A stretch of 64,000 bases of DNA from Gemmatimonas sp. (GTDB lineage Bacteria > Gemmatimonadota > Gemmatimonadetes > Gemmatimonadales > Gemmatimonadaceae): positions 1-64,000 of the forward strand of contig JANYJW010000010.1 in NCBI GenBank assembly GCA_025361705.1, in the 5' to 3' direction. A program made the translations under genes and the position numbers. The notes below the pieces were generated by a model. It was given only the letters and a program-made list of their open reading frames with translations. It did not search any database and had not been told where the DNA came from. Of this stretch, positions 1 to 13,170 are shown piece after piece; position 1 is the stretch's first letter, and each line of letters begins with the position of its first letter.

Positions 1-1489
1 CGAACTCGTGGAACATCGTCTCGGCGTCACTGAAGCTGAGCAGCGCGGGTTGCCCGGCGGCCGGCTTGGTGAAGTTCCCGACGTTGTAGATGACCGGCTT
101 TGCCTTCAGCAGGCCCGCGTAATCGACAAAGCTTCCTTCCCACGCGCCACCGCTCTTGTTGTCGCGCTTGTAGTAGTCGCAGTACCAGAGCGCCATCGAG
201 GTGCTGTCTGCGTCAAACACCTCGAACACGCGCACGTCAGGGTGGTACACGGGCAGGTCCTTGCGCTCCGTGAACGTGAGCCCGAACAGCTCGTGCGCGG
301 CAAAGAAGACGCCGTCCTTGAGCACGCGATCGAGTGCGAGGTACGGCCTGAGCTGGCCCTCGTCGAGCGCGTACTGCTCGGCGCGCACCTGCTCCGCGTA
401 GTGCTGCCAATCCCACGGCGCAATCGTGAACCCGCCCTGCTGCCGGTCGACGAGGGCCTGCATCGCCGCCGCTTCGGCCGCGACCCTGCCGTTGATGGCG
501 GGCACCATGTCGGTGAGCAGCTTGAGCGCCGCGGTGGGGGTCTTGGCCATCTGGTCGTCGAGCACGAAGGCCGCGATGCTCGGGAAGCCCAGCAGTTTTG
601 CCCGCTCCGCCCGCACTTCGGCGAGGCGCGGCACCAGCGCCCGCGTGTCGTTGCTGTCGCCGTGTTCGGCGCGCGTCGTGGACGCGCGGAAGAGCCGTTC
701 GCGCACGGCGCGATTGGTGAGCGACACCTGGTACGGCTGCTGCGTCGTGTTCTGCAGCGGGAGCACCCACTTGCCCTCGAGCTTGCGCGCCTTGGCGGCA
801 TCTGCCGCGGCGTTGACGTCGCCGTCACTCATGCCCGCCAGCTCGGCCTTGTCGGTGACGACGACGCCGCCGGCCTTGGTGGCCGCGAGCAGGCGGATCT
901 GGAAGTCGGTGCTGAGTTTCGACTCCTCCTCGTTCAGGGCGCGCAGCGTGGTCTTGTCGGCCTCCGACAAGAGCGCCCCGGCGCGCACGAAGTCCTTGTA
1001 GTAGCGCTCGAGCAGGAACTGCTGGACCGCGTCGAGACCAAGCGTCGTGCGCGCGTCGTACAGGGACTTGATGCGGGCAAACAGCGCCGCGTTCATGCGA
1101 ATCGCGTCGGAGTGCGCCGCAAGCTTCGGCGCCAGCACCGTCTGCAGCGCCTGCAGCGAATCGCTGGTGTTCGCCTGCGTGAGGGCCCCGAAGACACTGT
1201 AGGCGCGGGTCAGGAGCTGGCCTGACCGTTCGAGCGCCACGATGGTGTTGTCGAAGGTCGGGCGGGCCGTATCGGCGGCGACCGCGGCGACCTCGGCGAT
1301 CTGCACGCGCATGCCCTCTTCGATGGCCGGCTGGAAATGTTCGTTGCGGATCTTGTCGAACGCCGGCGCCTGGTACGTCAGCGGACTCGGGGTGGCGAAT
1401 GGATTGTCGGCAGTCATGGGCATGGTCGCCTTCTGGGTGCAGGCGATGAGGGCCAGGCAGAACACAAGGGCCGGGCGTCGGACGAGCAT
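1..1489 (-). CDS. dcp: M3 family peptidyl-dipeptidase (Dcp-like) lipoprotein, C-terminus cut by window edge
   Basis: This is a zinc metallopeptidase of the M3A (Dcp/oligopeptidase A) family, which removes dipeptides from short peptides. The first 496 residues are visible. They start with a lipoprotein signal (MLVRRPALVF..., lipobox LIAC, Cys near residue 17), so the enzyme is probably anchored on the outside of a membrane. The family's N-terminal half is clear: NPFATPSPLTYQAPAFDKI, then the PTFDNTIVALERSG and AAHSDAIRMN segments. The window ends within the zinc-binding HEFGH motif: MFHEF is the last readable part. The ATG at 1489 was chosen because it gives the complete lipoprotein signal. 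E. coli Dcp is cytoplasmic or periplasmic, so lipid anchoring is a lineage trait and is inferred here from the lipobox alone. Confidence 0.88.
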   Translation of the reverse strand, partial: MLVRRPALVFCLALIACTQKATMPMTADNPFATPSPLTYQAPAFDKIRNEHFQPAIEEGMRVQIAEVAAVAADTARPTFDNTIVALERSGQLLTRAYSVFGALTQANTSDSLQALQTVLAPKLAAHSDAIRMNAALFARIKSLYDARTTLGLDAVQQFLLERYYKDFVRAGALLSEADKTTLRALNEEESKLSTDFQIRLLAATKAGGVVVTDKAELAGMSDGDVNAAADAAKARKLEGKWVLPLQNTTQQPYQVSLTNRAVRERLFRASTTRAEHGDSNDTRALVPRLAEVRAERAKLLGFPSIAAFVLDDQMAKTPTAALKLLTDMVPAINGRVAAEAAAMQALVDRQQGGFTIAPWDWQHYAEQVRAEQYALDEGQLRPYLALDRVLKDGVFFAAHELFGLTFTERKDLPVYHPDVRVFEVFDADSTSMALWYCDYYKRDNKSGGAWEGSFVDYAGLLKAKPVIYNVGNFTKPAAGQPALLSFSDAETMFHEF

Positions 1490-1732
1490 CGCAAGGTACC
1501 GTGGGGGCTGGTGAGTCAGCTCCCGAAGGTCGGGAGCGTCAATGGCGACGGAACGCGCCGCACGGACAAGATGGCTCCGAGCCCGCGCAACCGGAACGGC
1601 ATCGGGGGCCGCCGGGGCCGAATGCCGGACCGCCTCCGCAGGCACCGCGCGCGGTGGCGTGTCCCCCAACGCAGCGCCCTCGGGCGGCGTATGGTATCGT
1701 CACGTTTCGCCTCATTTCGCCCGGGGATCCAT

Positions 1733-4700
1733 ATGCGATTCAGGTTCGCTCTCCTTCTCTGCAGCGCCGCCGCGACGACGATCCATGCGCAGTCCCTCGA
1801 CTCGGCCACCACCGCCGCGATGAAGTGGCGCAACCTCGGGCCTGCCAACTTCATGGGCCGCCTGTCCGACGTCGTCGGCATCCCCGGCCCCAGCAAGACG
1901 ATGTTCGTCGCCGCGGCCGCGGGCGGCGTCTGGAAGACCACCAACAACGGACAGACGTGGCGCCCCGTGTTCGACGACGCGCGCGTTGCGTCGATGGGCG
2001 CGCTGGCCATCGCGCCGTCCGACACGCAGCAGGTGTGGCTGGGCACCGGCGAACCGCATTCGCGCAACAGCATTGAGCCAGGTGCCGGCATCTACAAATC
2101 GATGGACGGCGGCATCACATGGAAGCTGATGGGGCTCGAGAAGACCCAGCACATCGGTCGCATCGCCGTCGACCCGCGCAACCCGAATGTCGTGTACGTG
2201 GCCGCCCTCGGCGCGGCGTGGAAGAGCAACCCTGAACGCGGGCTTTATAAGACGACGGACGGCGGCACCACCTGGCAGCTGGTGAAGTTCATCAGCGACA
2301 AGGCCGGCTTTGTCGATGTCGCCATCGACCCGCGGAACTCCGACGTGGTCTATGCTGCCGCGTATGAGCGCCTTCGCACGCCGTATTCACTGAAGAGCGG
2401 CGGCATCGGGTCGGGCCTGTTCAAGTCGACCGATGGCGGCAAGACATGGACGGAAATCACCGGCAGTGGGTTCCCCACCGGCCCCAAGGGGCGCATCGGC
2501 CTTTCGATTGCGGCCAGCAACCCCGACATCATTTACGCGATGGTCGAGGCGGGCAAGCTGACGAAGGACGGCAAGATCGCGTCCGAGCGCGTGCCGGCCG
2601 ACAACGGCCTCTATCGCTCGGCAGACGCCGGCAAGACGTGGACGAAGACCAACAGCGCCAACGTCCGCCCGTTCTACTACTCGCAGGTGCGGGCCGACCC
2701 CAAGAACCCCGACCGCGTCTACTTCTCGTCCACGCAGATGCAGGTGTCGGATGATGGCGGCAAGACGGCGCGCCCGGCCGCACAGGCTGTGCACGTGGAC
2801 GACCACGGCCTGTGGATCGATCCCAGCGACCCCGAGCGCTTTGCCATCGCCAACGACGGCGGCATCGCCATCACGTTCGACCGGGGCGGCAACTTCGTGC
2901 AGCCGCAGAACCTGCCACTCGCGCAGTTCTATGAAGTGAGCTACGACATGGCCGTGCCGTACAACGTCTGCTCCGGCGCGCAGGACAACGGGACGTGGTG
3001 CGGCCCGAGCCGCCGCAAGAGCGGATCGGTGAACAACGCCTACTGGTATACGATTGCCGGCGGCGACGGCTTCTACACCGCGCAGGACCAGACCAACCCC
3101 GACATTCAGTTCGGCGAGTCGCAGGGTGGCAACGTGTCGCGCGTGAACGTGCACACCGGCGAGCGCGCCTCGATGCGCAAGCCGTCGTGGCAGGAGCAGT
3201 ACAAGAAGTGGGAAGACAGCATCGCCACGGTGCGCGGCGACATCACCAAGCCGGCAACCAAGGACGTCACGGCCGCCGTGAACGCGCTCAAGGCGAAGCA
3301 GAAGGCCGATTCCACCGACCTGGCGCTGCGCTTCAACTGGAACGCGCCGTTCTTCCTGTCGCCGCACAACCAGCGGACGTTCTATTTCGCGGGCAACCGC
3401 GTGCTGAAGAGCACCAAGCAGGGCGACGAGCTGTTCCTCATCTCGCCCGACCTCTCCAAGAAGCTCGCCGCCAAGATCGACACCTCGATGAACCTCACCG
3501 GCGGCATCACGCTCGATGCCACGGGTGCCGAGACGTACGGCACGGTGGTGGCGCTGGCCGAGTCGTATGTCCGTCCGGGCATGCTGTTCGCGGGCACCGA
3601 CGACGGCAACATGTGGAAGTCGCCCAATGACGGCGCCGCGTGGGAGAGCCTCAACGGGCGCTTCCCCGGCCTGCCCAACGAACTGTACGTCGCGCGCATC
3701 GAGCCGTCGCACTTCGACTCGCTCACGTTCTGGGTGGCGTTCGACAATCACCGCAACAACGACTTCACGCCGTACCTGTACGTGACCAACGACGGCGGCA
3801 AGAGCTTCCGTTCGCTCGTCAACAACCTGCCCAAGGACATGCCGGGCGACTACCTGCACGTCGTGCGCGAGGATCCCACCAACGAGAACGTGCTCTTCGT
3901 GGGCTCGTCGGTGGCCGTCTACGCGTCGGTGGACAAGGGCGCCACGTGGACGCGCTTCATGAGCGGCATGCCGACGGTGCCGGTGTACGACCTCAAGATC
4001 CACCCGCGTGACCACGAGCTGATTGCGGCCACGCACGGGCGCAGCCTGTGGGCGGTGGACATCACGGCGCTGCAGCAGGTGAACGCCAAGGTGCTTGCGG
4101 CCGACGCGCATCTGTTCGAGCCGCGCACGTCGTACCAGTACGGCGAGTCGCCCAACCTGATGGCCAGCGGCAACGGCAACGCGCAGGCGTTCTTTGCGGT
4201 GCCGAGCCCGGCCTACGGCGCCGACATCTTCTACCGCCTGGGCGCCAACGCCCCAGCATCGGTGCGCGTGAGCATCAGCAACGTGGCGGGCGAGGAGATT
4301 GCGAGCCTGCCGGGCGTCGGTGGCGTCGGCGTGCACTCGGTCACGTGGAACTACCGCAGCACGGTGCGGCCGCCGACCACGCCGGCGGTGCTTTCGCCGT
4401 CCGAAAAGCGCGACTCGATCATCAAGGCGACACGCGCCCCGGTGGTGCTCGATTCGCTGGTGAATGCCAAGTACGACAGCGTGGCAATTGCGCGTGCCAA
4501 GCAGCTGCTGAACCCGCCGGCCGGCGGTGGCGGCTTTGGTGGACGCGGTGGTGGTGGCGGCCCCGGCGGCCGCGGCGGCGTGGGATGCGAACGCCCGCTC
4601 ACGCAGTGGGACACGTTCTGCGCCCGGCCGGGCGAAGGGACCGCGCCGCGTCCGGGTACGCCTGATGCGGCCGCCGAGGGCGGTGGCGCGAACCGTGGTG

Positions 4701-4942
4701 CGGCGGAGCCCGAGAACGTGCGGAAGATCTTTGAGCTCATTGGCCTCAAGGTGCCGGCCGGCCCAGGGGGGCGCGGCGGATTCGGCGGCGCTGCCGTCGG
4801 CAGCGACAATGGCACGGGTTCGTACCTGGTGACGCTGAAGATCGGCGATAAGACGTACAAGCAGGTGCTCAAGATCGAGCGAGTGAGCGGCGGCGACAGC
4901 GGCGGTTCGCCGTTTGGCGGCGACGACAACCGCGACCATTAG
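1733..4942 (+). CDS. Exported BNR/Asp-box repeat protein (sortilin/VPS10-like beta-propeller), paralog 1
   Basis: The protein has 1069 residues and a Sec signal peptide (MRFRFALLLCSAAATTIHAQ). Next come Asp-box repeats of the S/T-x-D-G-G-x-T-W type, for example SMDGGITW, TTDGGTTW, STDGGKTW, SADAGKTW and SVDKGATW, which in this superfamily form ten-bladed or paired beta-propellers. Between them are LPLAQFYEV and QDNGTW segments shared with the downstream paralog. The C-terminal part contains a very Gly-rich linker (about residues 920-950) and ends in a Gly/Asp tail. Such proteins are often annotated as glycosyl hydrolases, but no catalytic residues can be assigned and the activity is unknown. 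The ATG at 1733 was chosen because it begins the signal peptide; the frame is open further upstream without a sensible start. The gene is co-directional with the next gene, 165 bp away. Confidence 0.85.
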   Translation: MRFRFALLLCSAAATTIHAQSLDSATTAAMKWRNLGPANFMGRLSDVVGIPGPSKTMFVAAAAGGVWKTTNNGQTWRPVFDDARVASMGALAIAPSDTQQVWLGTGEPHSRNSIEPGAGIYKSMDGGITWKLMGLEKTQHIGRIAVDPRNPNVVYVAALGAAWKSNPERGLYKTTDGGTTWQLVKFISDKAGFVDVAIDPRNSDVVYAAAYERLRTPYSLKSGGIGSGLFKSTDGGKTWTEITGSGFPTGPKGRIGLSIAASNPDIIYAMVEAGKLTKDGKIASERVPADNGLYRSADAGKTWTKTNSANVRPFYYSQVRADPKNPDRVYFSSTQMQVSDDGGKTARPAAQAVHVDDHGLWIDPSDPERFAIANDGGIAITFDRGGNFVQPQNLPLAQFYEVSYDMAVPYNVCSGAQDNGTWCGPSRRKSGSVNNAYWYTIAGGDGFYTAQDQTNPDIQFGESQGGNVSRVNVHTGERASMRKPSWQEQYKKWEDSIATVRGDITKPATKDVTAAVNALKAKQKADSTDLALRFNWNAPFFLSPHNQRTFYFAGNRVLKSTKQGDELFLISPDLSKKLAAKIDTSMNLTGGITLDATGAETYGTVVALAESYVRPGMLFAGTDDGNMWKSPNDGAAWESLNGRFPGLPNELYVARIEPSHFDSLTFWVAFDNHRNNDFTPYLYVTNDGGKSFRSLVNNLPKDMPGDYLHVVREDPTNENVLFVGSSVAVYASVDKGATWTRFMSGMPTVPVYDLKIHPRDHELIAATHGRSLWAVDITALQQVNAKVLAADAHLFEPRTSYQYGESPNLMASGNGNAQAFFAVPSPAYGADIFYRLGANAPASVRVSISNVAGEEIASLPGVGGVGVHSVTWNYRSTVRPPTTPAVLSPSEKRDSIIKATRAPVVLDSLVNAKYDSVAIARAKQLLNPPAGGGGFGGRGGGGGPGGRGGVGCERPLTQWDTFCARPGEGTAPRPGTPDAAAEGGGANRGAAEPENVRKIFELIGLKVPAGPGGRGGFGGAAVGSDNGTGSYLVTLKIGDKTYKQVLKIERVSGGDSGGSPFGGDDNRDH

Positions 4943-4965
4943 GTCGACGGCGCACCAATGCAGGG

Positions 4966-4997
4966 CACGGGGGATGGCTGCCACGCCATCCCCCGTG
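4966..4997 (+). terminator. Perfect 13-bp hairpin between the two BNR genes
   Basis: CACGGGGGATGGC (4966-4978) and its exact complement (4985-4997) flank a 6-nt loop. No T-run follows, so this may be an mRNA-stabilising or attenuating hairpin and not an intrinsic terminator. It is the only structure seen in the 165-bp gap between the paralogs. Confidence 0.4.
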
Positions 4998-5107
4998 GCA
5001 TGTCCGGCTCATGTGCCGCCTCGTGCTGGCACACGACGGCCGGATGCGCGAGCTTCTTTCCGTCCTCGTGTTCGCCACGTGATACCCGTTCTCATCCCGG
5101 CCCATCA

Positions 5108-8464
<3,357 letters not shown>

Positions 8465-8527
8465 CGGCAGATGGCAGCTGGCAGACATGAGAGGGCAGAT
8501 GACTGCGGAGTGATCGTTTGACGCGCG

Positions 8528-8559
8528 AAAGGCGGGCACCGATTCGGTGCCCGCCTTTT
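8528..8559 (+). terminator. Intrinsic terminator after BNR paralog 2
   Basis: GGCGGGCACCG (8531-8541) pairs perfectly with CGGTGCCCGCC (8545-8555) around the loop ATT, followed by TTTT and preceded by AAA. It lies between two convergent genes and could serve both strands. It is flanked on the left by GGCAG-type motifs and on the right by the inverted 7-mer array. Confidence 0.85.
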
Positions 8560-8567
8560 GCCTGTGT

Positions 8568-8629
8568 CCGCCATCCGCCATCCGCCATCCGCCATCCGCC
8601 ATCCGCCATCTGCCATCTGATATCTGCCA
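8568..8629 (+). repeat. 7-bp tandem array, CCGCCAT/CTGCCAT type
   Basis: Six CCGCCAT units are followed by CTGCCAT, CTGATAT and a partial unit. Reverse-complement motifs (ggcagatggcag) occur at 8465-8490, so the terminator is enclosed by inverted 7-mer arms. Because 7 is not a multiple of 3, all three frames read through as repetitive peptide, which is not real coding sequence. Confidence 0.9.
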
Positions 8630-8637
8630 ACTCCGAT

Positions 8638-9744
8638 CTACCCTATCACCCCCCCATATCCCCGCCCCCGCGCATCCACCGGCCAACTCGTCACCACCTC
8701 TCCCCCGCGCACGCCGAAGATCACGTCGTTCAGGTGCGTCACGATGCACACGTGGTTGGGCACGACGCGCACGAGCTCGCCCACCCGCGGACGCCAGTCG
8801 GAGGTCGACAGGTCCAGGATGCCGTGCTCCTCGCTCATCCGCGACACCACCACCTCGGGACGGTCGACGAGCGCGCCCCACCCTTCCCCACTCGCGCCAC
8901 GAATTGGCTCGCGCCCCAGTGCCTTTGCGCCGGCGTCGATGACGGCCTGCCCAGGCACGCTGGTGCTCACCACCGTTGCCAGCACCGTGAACGCGCAGTC
9001 GCTCCACGTGCACGCGCCGATCTCGGCCGTCGTGCGGTCGTTGTACGCGTAGGTGCCGGGTCGGATCTCCGTGACGCCAGCTATCTCGTGCGACCGCCAC
9101 ATGGTGGGCGTGGAGCCGCCGCTCACCACCTGCGGCGCCAGGCCGGCCTGCGAGAATGCCTCGATGGCTTCCGCCACCTTGTGGCGCAGCCGCTCGAGGG
9201 CGGCGTCCTGCGACGTGACGGGCTCGCGGATGTGCCCGGGATAAAACGCGATGCCCGAGAATTCGAGCGGCGGATTGGCGCTGACGTGCCGCGCCAGCGC
9301 CATGGCGTCGTCGAGGGAGGGCACGCCCACGCGGTGCATGCCGGCGTCGAACTCCACCGTCACCGCCACCGCGCGGTCGTGCCGCACCGCCGCGGCCGCG
9401 AGTTGGTCGATGGCCTCGGCCGAGTCGAGCTGCACGCGCAAGGCCACGTCGTCGCGCACCGTGAAGAGGCGCTCGAGCTTAGCGTGTCCGAGCACCGGGT
9501 ACGCCACGAGCAGGTCGTCGGCGGCCTGCTGCATCACCGTCGCCTCGAACGGGGTGGCGCAGGTGAGGCCCGCGGCGCCGCGGCGGATCTGTTCCCGGCC
9601 GACGTGCACCGACTTGTGTGTCTTGGTGTGCGGGCGGAGCGCCAGGCCGTGCGCGTTGGCGTACGCCTGCATGGCGTCGAGGTTGCTGGCCATCACGTCG
9701 AGGTCGACGAGCGGCGCGGGAGTCTCGAGGTGGTCGAAGGTCAC
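8638..9744 (-). CDS. D-threonine aldolase / D-serine dehydratase-like PLP enzyme
   Basis: This 368-residue protein has a fold-type III (alanine racemase-like) PLP barrel and a C-terminal D-serine dehydratase-like domain. RPHTKTHKS near residue 40 holds the PLP lysine. AYPVLG, SGGSTPT and RPGTYAYND line the active site. PNHVCIVTHLND near the C-terminus carries the His and Cys that bind the divalent metal in this family. It would cleave or dehydrate D-3-hydroxyamino acids in the cytoplasm. The GTG at 9744 was chosen because it lies just downstream of the stop of the DUF5916 gene (5 bp gap), giving a normal family length. The two genes form an operon. The 3' end faces the BNR genes across the terminator at 8528. 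Which D-amino acid it uses cannot be read from the sequence. Confidence 0.85.
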   Translation of the reverse strand: MTFDHLETPAPLVDLDVMASNLDAMQAYANAHGLALRPHTKTHKSVHVGREQIRRGAAGLTCATPFEATVMQQAADDLLVAYPVLGHAKLERLFTVRDDVALRVQLDSAEAIDQLAAAAVRHDRAVAVTVEFDAGMHRVGVPSLDDAMALARHVSANPPLEFSGIAFYPGHIREPVTSQDAALERLRHKVAEAIEAFSQAGLAPQVVSGGSTPTMWRSHEIAGVTEIRPGTYAYNDRTTAEIGACTWSDCAFTVLATVVSTSVPGQAVIDAGAKALGREPIRGASGEGWGALVDRPEVVVSRMSEEHGILDLSTSDWRPRVGELVRVVPNHVCIVTHLNDVIFGVRGGEVVTSWPVDARGRGYGGVIG

Positions 9745-9749
9745 GGGGT

Positions 9750-12119
9750 TTACCGGCGGAACAGGTAACTGGCTTTCACGAAGAGCGCGTCGTTGCGGCG
9801 CGCCAGGTGCTGGAAGCGCATCGGCTCCGGCTCGGTCATCTGCGCGCCGTAGCCGACGTAGAACACCGTGCCCGGCTGCGGCTGGTAGCTCACCAGCCAG
9901 TCGGCCCGGAACGAGTTGGTGGTGTAGCCGGTGGCGCGCACCCACCGGCTGCCATCGAATTGCAGCAGCGGCAAGCCGGTGCGCGAGTCGTCGTACAACG
10001 TGCGCACCGACTCGGTGTAGTACTCGCCGATCACACGGGCAAAGAGCGCGCGCGACAGCTGGTACTCGACCTTCACGCGCGGGTCGCGCAGGATGCCCAC
10101 CATGCCACGCCCCTGCTTGCGATCGTACTCCTGCATCTGGTACGTCGCATTGATCCGCAGCCGTTCGGACGCGCGCACATTGAGCCCGGCGGAGAAATAG
10201 TAGATGTCGCCCGACGACCACTCGTAGAAATTCTCGTCCTGGCCCCAGATGTAGAAGACATTCGCGGACCAGGTCTTGTACTGCGGCGTCTGCAGGCGCA
10301 CCACGTAGTCGCGGTTGGGCAGGCGCGCGGTGCCGGTGAAGGGCAGCGTGTCGGTGCCGCCGCCGGGCAGTGGCTTGGCGATGCGGTACAGGGCGCCATA
10401 GTATGCCGGGTCATAGCCGAACGTCTCGAGCAGCAGCGCGACACCGCCATTCCATCCGCCGCGCAGATTGGCGTCGAGGTTGAAGTGCAGCTTCTTGTCG
10501 CGCGCGTCGCCGTGGTTGAAGAAGTTGTCGTAAAACCAGATGCCGTCGACGAGGATGTTGGGCGTGATGTTCTCGACGAGCGCGCCTTGGCCGCGGAAGA
10601 TCGTGTACCGCGGCGAGATGCTGGCATGCACCTGCCCGCCGCGCGAAATGAACCCGCTCTGGGTGCGGAAGTCGGGGTCGATGCCGGTGATGGCCGCCGT
10701 GACGCCAAAGGCGCGGCCGTTGCGCGCCAGACGCAGGTCCCACAGCGGCCCGGTGGTCGTCACGCCATTGCGCACCGTGCGCGAGCCCACGAATTGCAGC
10801 GACGCCTGGTAGATCTTGTCGCGCACGAGCCGCACGTCGGCGTCGAGCACGCGGTTGCTGTTGTCGCCGTCCATGCGGTCGGTGTAGAGCAGGCCGGCGC
10901 GCCCCTGCTCGCCGACGTCGCGCGTGAGGCGCAGCAGGTTGAAGATGGGATGGTCGGTGCCGCTCGCGCTCGCCACGTTGTCGTCCACGGCGCTGAGCAG
11001 CCCGACGTTGGTGCTGCCGATCTTGCCGGTGAGCTTTGCCGCGGCCACCGGCTGCACAATGCGCCGTGTGTACACGAGGTTGTTGGGCGTGGACAACTGC
11101 TCGCTGCCGTCGAGGAAGAACGGTCGCTTCTCGGAAAAGCTCAATGCCGCGCGCGGGTCGAACGAGAACTGGCCGGCGTCGGCCTCCACTTGGGAGAAAT
11201 CGGGATTCAGGGTGCCGTTGAACGTGAGGTTGTTGGTCACGCCCCAGCGCACATTGGCCCCGATGTCCGGGGCGCGTGTGGTGTACTTCCACTGGCCGCC
11301 CGGCCCGCTGGGCAGCCCGTCGGCGCGGTCGGTCAGTTCGGGGGTGAGGTCGAGCACCAGCCCGCGGCGCAGGTCGTTGAGCCCGACGAGCGTGCCCGAC
11401 TGCGCCAGGAACGACGAGTTCGCCCGGTGGGCGGGCGCCCACGAGTCCTCGTACCCGGAGTGCTGGACGACGCGGGTGACGTTGATGCCCCACGTCTGCG
11501 ATGCCACCGACTGGTACTTGAGCGACTTGAACGGGATGCGCACTTCGATCTCGTAGCCCCACGACGTCACGTGGCCGGCACTCTGGAAAACGAAATCGGG
11601 GTTGAGGTCGGCCGATTCGCGCGACGCCATGGCCGCCATGAAACCGCTGCTGGCCTTCTGTCCGGTCTCGTTCAGCACGCCGTCGGCCTGCACGCCGAGC
11701 GCGTTCACCATGAACACCGACGCCTGCCGCCCGTCATTGAACGTGCCGAGCAGGATCTGCACGTAGTCGTCCGTCTGGATCTTGTCGCGCTGGGCCAGCG
11801 TCGCACGCACGGCGCCGTGCGCTTCGTAGGCGCGGATGCCGAAATGGATGGCGGTCGGCGAATACCAGACGAGCACCTCGGTGCTGTCCTGCGCCGCGAT
11901 GCCGTCCTGCGGCGAGAACTGCGAAAAGCCCGTCAGCACCGCGGCGCGCGACCAGACGGGCTCGTCGAGACGGCCATCGACGGTCACCGATGCCTCGATG
12001 CGCGGCGGGGTCACGGCCAGCTGGCCGTGGCGACCGTGGTACACGGGGGGCAGCTCGGGAACGATCCCGGGCACGAGCGTCGTGAGGGCGGTCAGCGCCG
12101 CGAAGACGGCAGTGAGCAT
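9750..12119 (-). CDS. CBM9-like plus DUF5916 outer-membrane protein
   Basis: The protein has 789 residues and a short N-terminal signal (MLTAVFAALTALTTLVPGIV). A carbohydrate-binding family 9-like domain follows (about residues 40-220: VDGRLDEPVWSRA and the FEYSP-like VWYSPTAIHFGIRAYE region). The long C-terminal DUF5916 region (about 240-789) alternates aromatic and polar residues and ends KASYLFRR, as expected for beta-barrel strands with a terminal aromatic-rich strand. Such proteins are common in Gemmatimonadota and Bacteroidota; their substrate is unknown. It is transcribed ahead of the D-threonine aldolase-like gene. Its start is 74 bp from the divergent K+ channel gene. Confidence 0.85.
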   Translation of the reverse strand: MLTAVFAALTALTTLVPGIVPELPPVYHGRHGQLAVTPPRIEASVTVDGRLDEPVWSRAAVLTGFSQFSPQDGIAAQDSTEVLVWYSPTAIHFGIRAYEAHGAVRATLAQRDKIQTDDYVQILLGTFNDGRQASVFMVNALGVQADGVLNETGQKASSGFMAAMASRESADLNPDFVFQSAGHVTSWGYEIEVRIPFKSLKYQSVASQTWGINVTRVVQHSGYEDSWAPAHRANSSFLAQSGTLVGLNDLRRGLVLDLTPELTDRADGLPSGPGGQWKYTTRAPDIGANVRWGVTNNLTFNGTLNPDFSQVEADAGQFSFDPRAALSFSEKRPFFLDGSEQLSTPNNLVYTRRIVQPVAAAKLTGKIGSTNVGLLSAVDDNVASASGTDHPIFNLLRLTRDVGEQGRAGLLYTDRMDGDNSNRVLDADVRLVRDKIYQASLQFVGSRTVRNGVTTTGPLWDLRLARNGRAFGVTAAITGIDPDFRTQSGFISRGGQVHASISPRYTIFRGQGALVENITPNILVDGIWFYDNFFNHGDARDKKLHFNLDANLRGGWNGGVALLLETFGYDPAYYGALYRIAKPLPGGGTDTLPFTGTARLPNRDYVVRLQTPQYKTWSANVFYIWGQDENFYEWSSGDIYYFSAGLNVRASERLRINATYQMQEYDRKQGRGMVGILRDPRVKVEYQLSRALFARVIGEYYTESVRTLYDDSRTGLPLLQFDGSRWVRATGYTTNSFRADWLVSYQPQPGTVFYVGYGAQMTEPEPMRFQHLARRNDALFVKASYLFRR

Positions 12120-12193
12120 GGCAAGGGGGCAAGAGGACGGCGCCCGGGAGGCCGACAGGCGCGCTCCGGGACGCCGGGGTAACTTAGCACGAT

Positions 12194-13162
12194 ATGGAGA
12201 CCATGAACTACGCCGCGATCCCGACCCCCCGCGGCCCCGAGGAAAAGGGGGATCTCGGCTTCGGCGCCGTCGTCTCGACCGCCAGCCGCAAGCGGTTGCT
12301 CAACCCCGACGGTTCGTTCAACGTGCGGCGCGTGGGACTGCCGTGGGCCGAGGCGGTGAGCCTGTACCACAGCGCGCTCACGCTCAGCTGGCCGCAGTTC
12401 TTCGGCTGGGTGGTGCTCATCTACCTGGGCATCAACATCCTGTTCGGCGCCCTCTTTCTCCTCTGCGGGCCCGGCGCGCTCGTCGGTTCGGGGGCCGCGT
12501 CGATGGGCGGCGCGTTTGCACGGGCGTTCTTTTTCTCGGTCGAGACGTTCGCCACCATCGGCTACGGCAACATCAGCCCTGCCGGCGCGATGCCGCACTT
12601 CATCATGACCTTCGAAGCGCTGGTGGGCGTGCTCGCGCAGGCGCTCATCACCGGCCTGTTCTTCGCGCGGTTCGCCCGCCCCACCGCGGCCATCACGTTC
12701 AGCAGCCGCGCGGTCATTGCGCCGTTCAAGGACGGCAAGGCCCTGATGATCCGCATGGCCAACCGCCGCAAGAACGAGCTCATCGAGCTCAAGGCATCGC
12801 TGTCGTTCTCGTACGTGAATGACGAGAACGGCGTGTCGATGCGCCGCTATCGGGCGCTCACGCTCGACCGCGCCGAGGTGACGTTCTTCCCGCTCGCGTG
12901 GACCATCGTCCATCCCATCACGCCCGCCAGTCCGCTCTGGGCGCTCGACCACGACGCGCTCATGGCCAAGGACGCGGAGATCCTGCTGCTGCTCAGCGGC
13001 ATCGACGACACGTTTGCCACGACGGTGCATGCGCGCACGTCGTACAAGCCCGACCAGCTCGACTGGGACACCAGGTTCACCAACATCTTCAACCAGCCCG
13101 ACGCCGACGGGCTGATGTCGCTCGACATCAGCCGGCTGGACGAGACGCACCCGGTGGTGTGA
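12194..13162 (+). CDS. KirBac-type inward-rectifier potassium channel
   Basis: The protein has 322 residues. A slide-helix region (about 47-66) precedes TM1 (about 68-92), then the pore helix and the selectivity filter TIGYGN (121-126), then TM2 (about 134-158). The C-terminal half is the immunoglobulin-like cytoplasmic IRK domain; FSSRAVIAPFKDGKALMIRMANRR is close to the KirBac consensus and ends in TFATTVHARTSY. It is a K+-selective homotetramer in the inner membrane. The ATG at 12194 was preferred; a second ATG at 12203 is possible. TAACTT at 12180-12185 lies 8 nt before the start, so the mRNA may have little or no leader. The gene is divergent from the DUF5916 gene. Confidence 0.93.
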   Translation: METMNYAAIPTPRGPEEKGDLGFGAVVSTASRKRLLNPDGSFNVRRVGLPWAEAVSLYHSALTLSWPQFFGWVVLIYLGINILFGALFLLCGPGALVGSGAASMGGAFARAFFFSVETFATIGYGNISPAGAMPHFIMTFEALVGVLAQALITGLFFARFARPTAAITFSSRAVIAPFKDGKALMIRMANRRKNELIELKASLSFSYVNDENGVSMRRYRALTLDRAEVTFFPLAWTIVHPITPASPLWALDHDALMAKDAEILLLLSGIDDTFATTVHARTSYKPDQLDWDTRFTNIFNQPDADGLMSLDISRLDETHPVV

Positions 13163-13170
13163 GGCGCGCC

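Noticed and set aside
2387-4984. Very long open frame opposite the first BNR gene
   Set aside because: It mirrors the codon pattern of the real gene on the + strand, is Arg/His/Val-rich and low in typical protein motifs, and has no start signal. At 68% GC such antisense frames are common.
9618-12182. 854-codon open frame on the + strand opposite the DUF5916 and aldolase genes
   Set aside because: It shadows two well-supported genes on the minus strand and has no recognisable domain or signal peptide.
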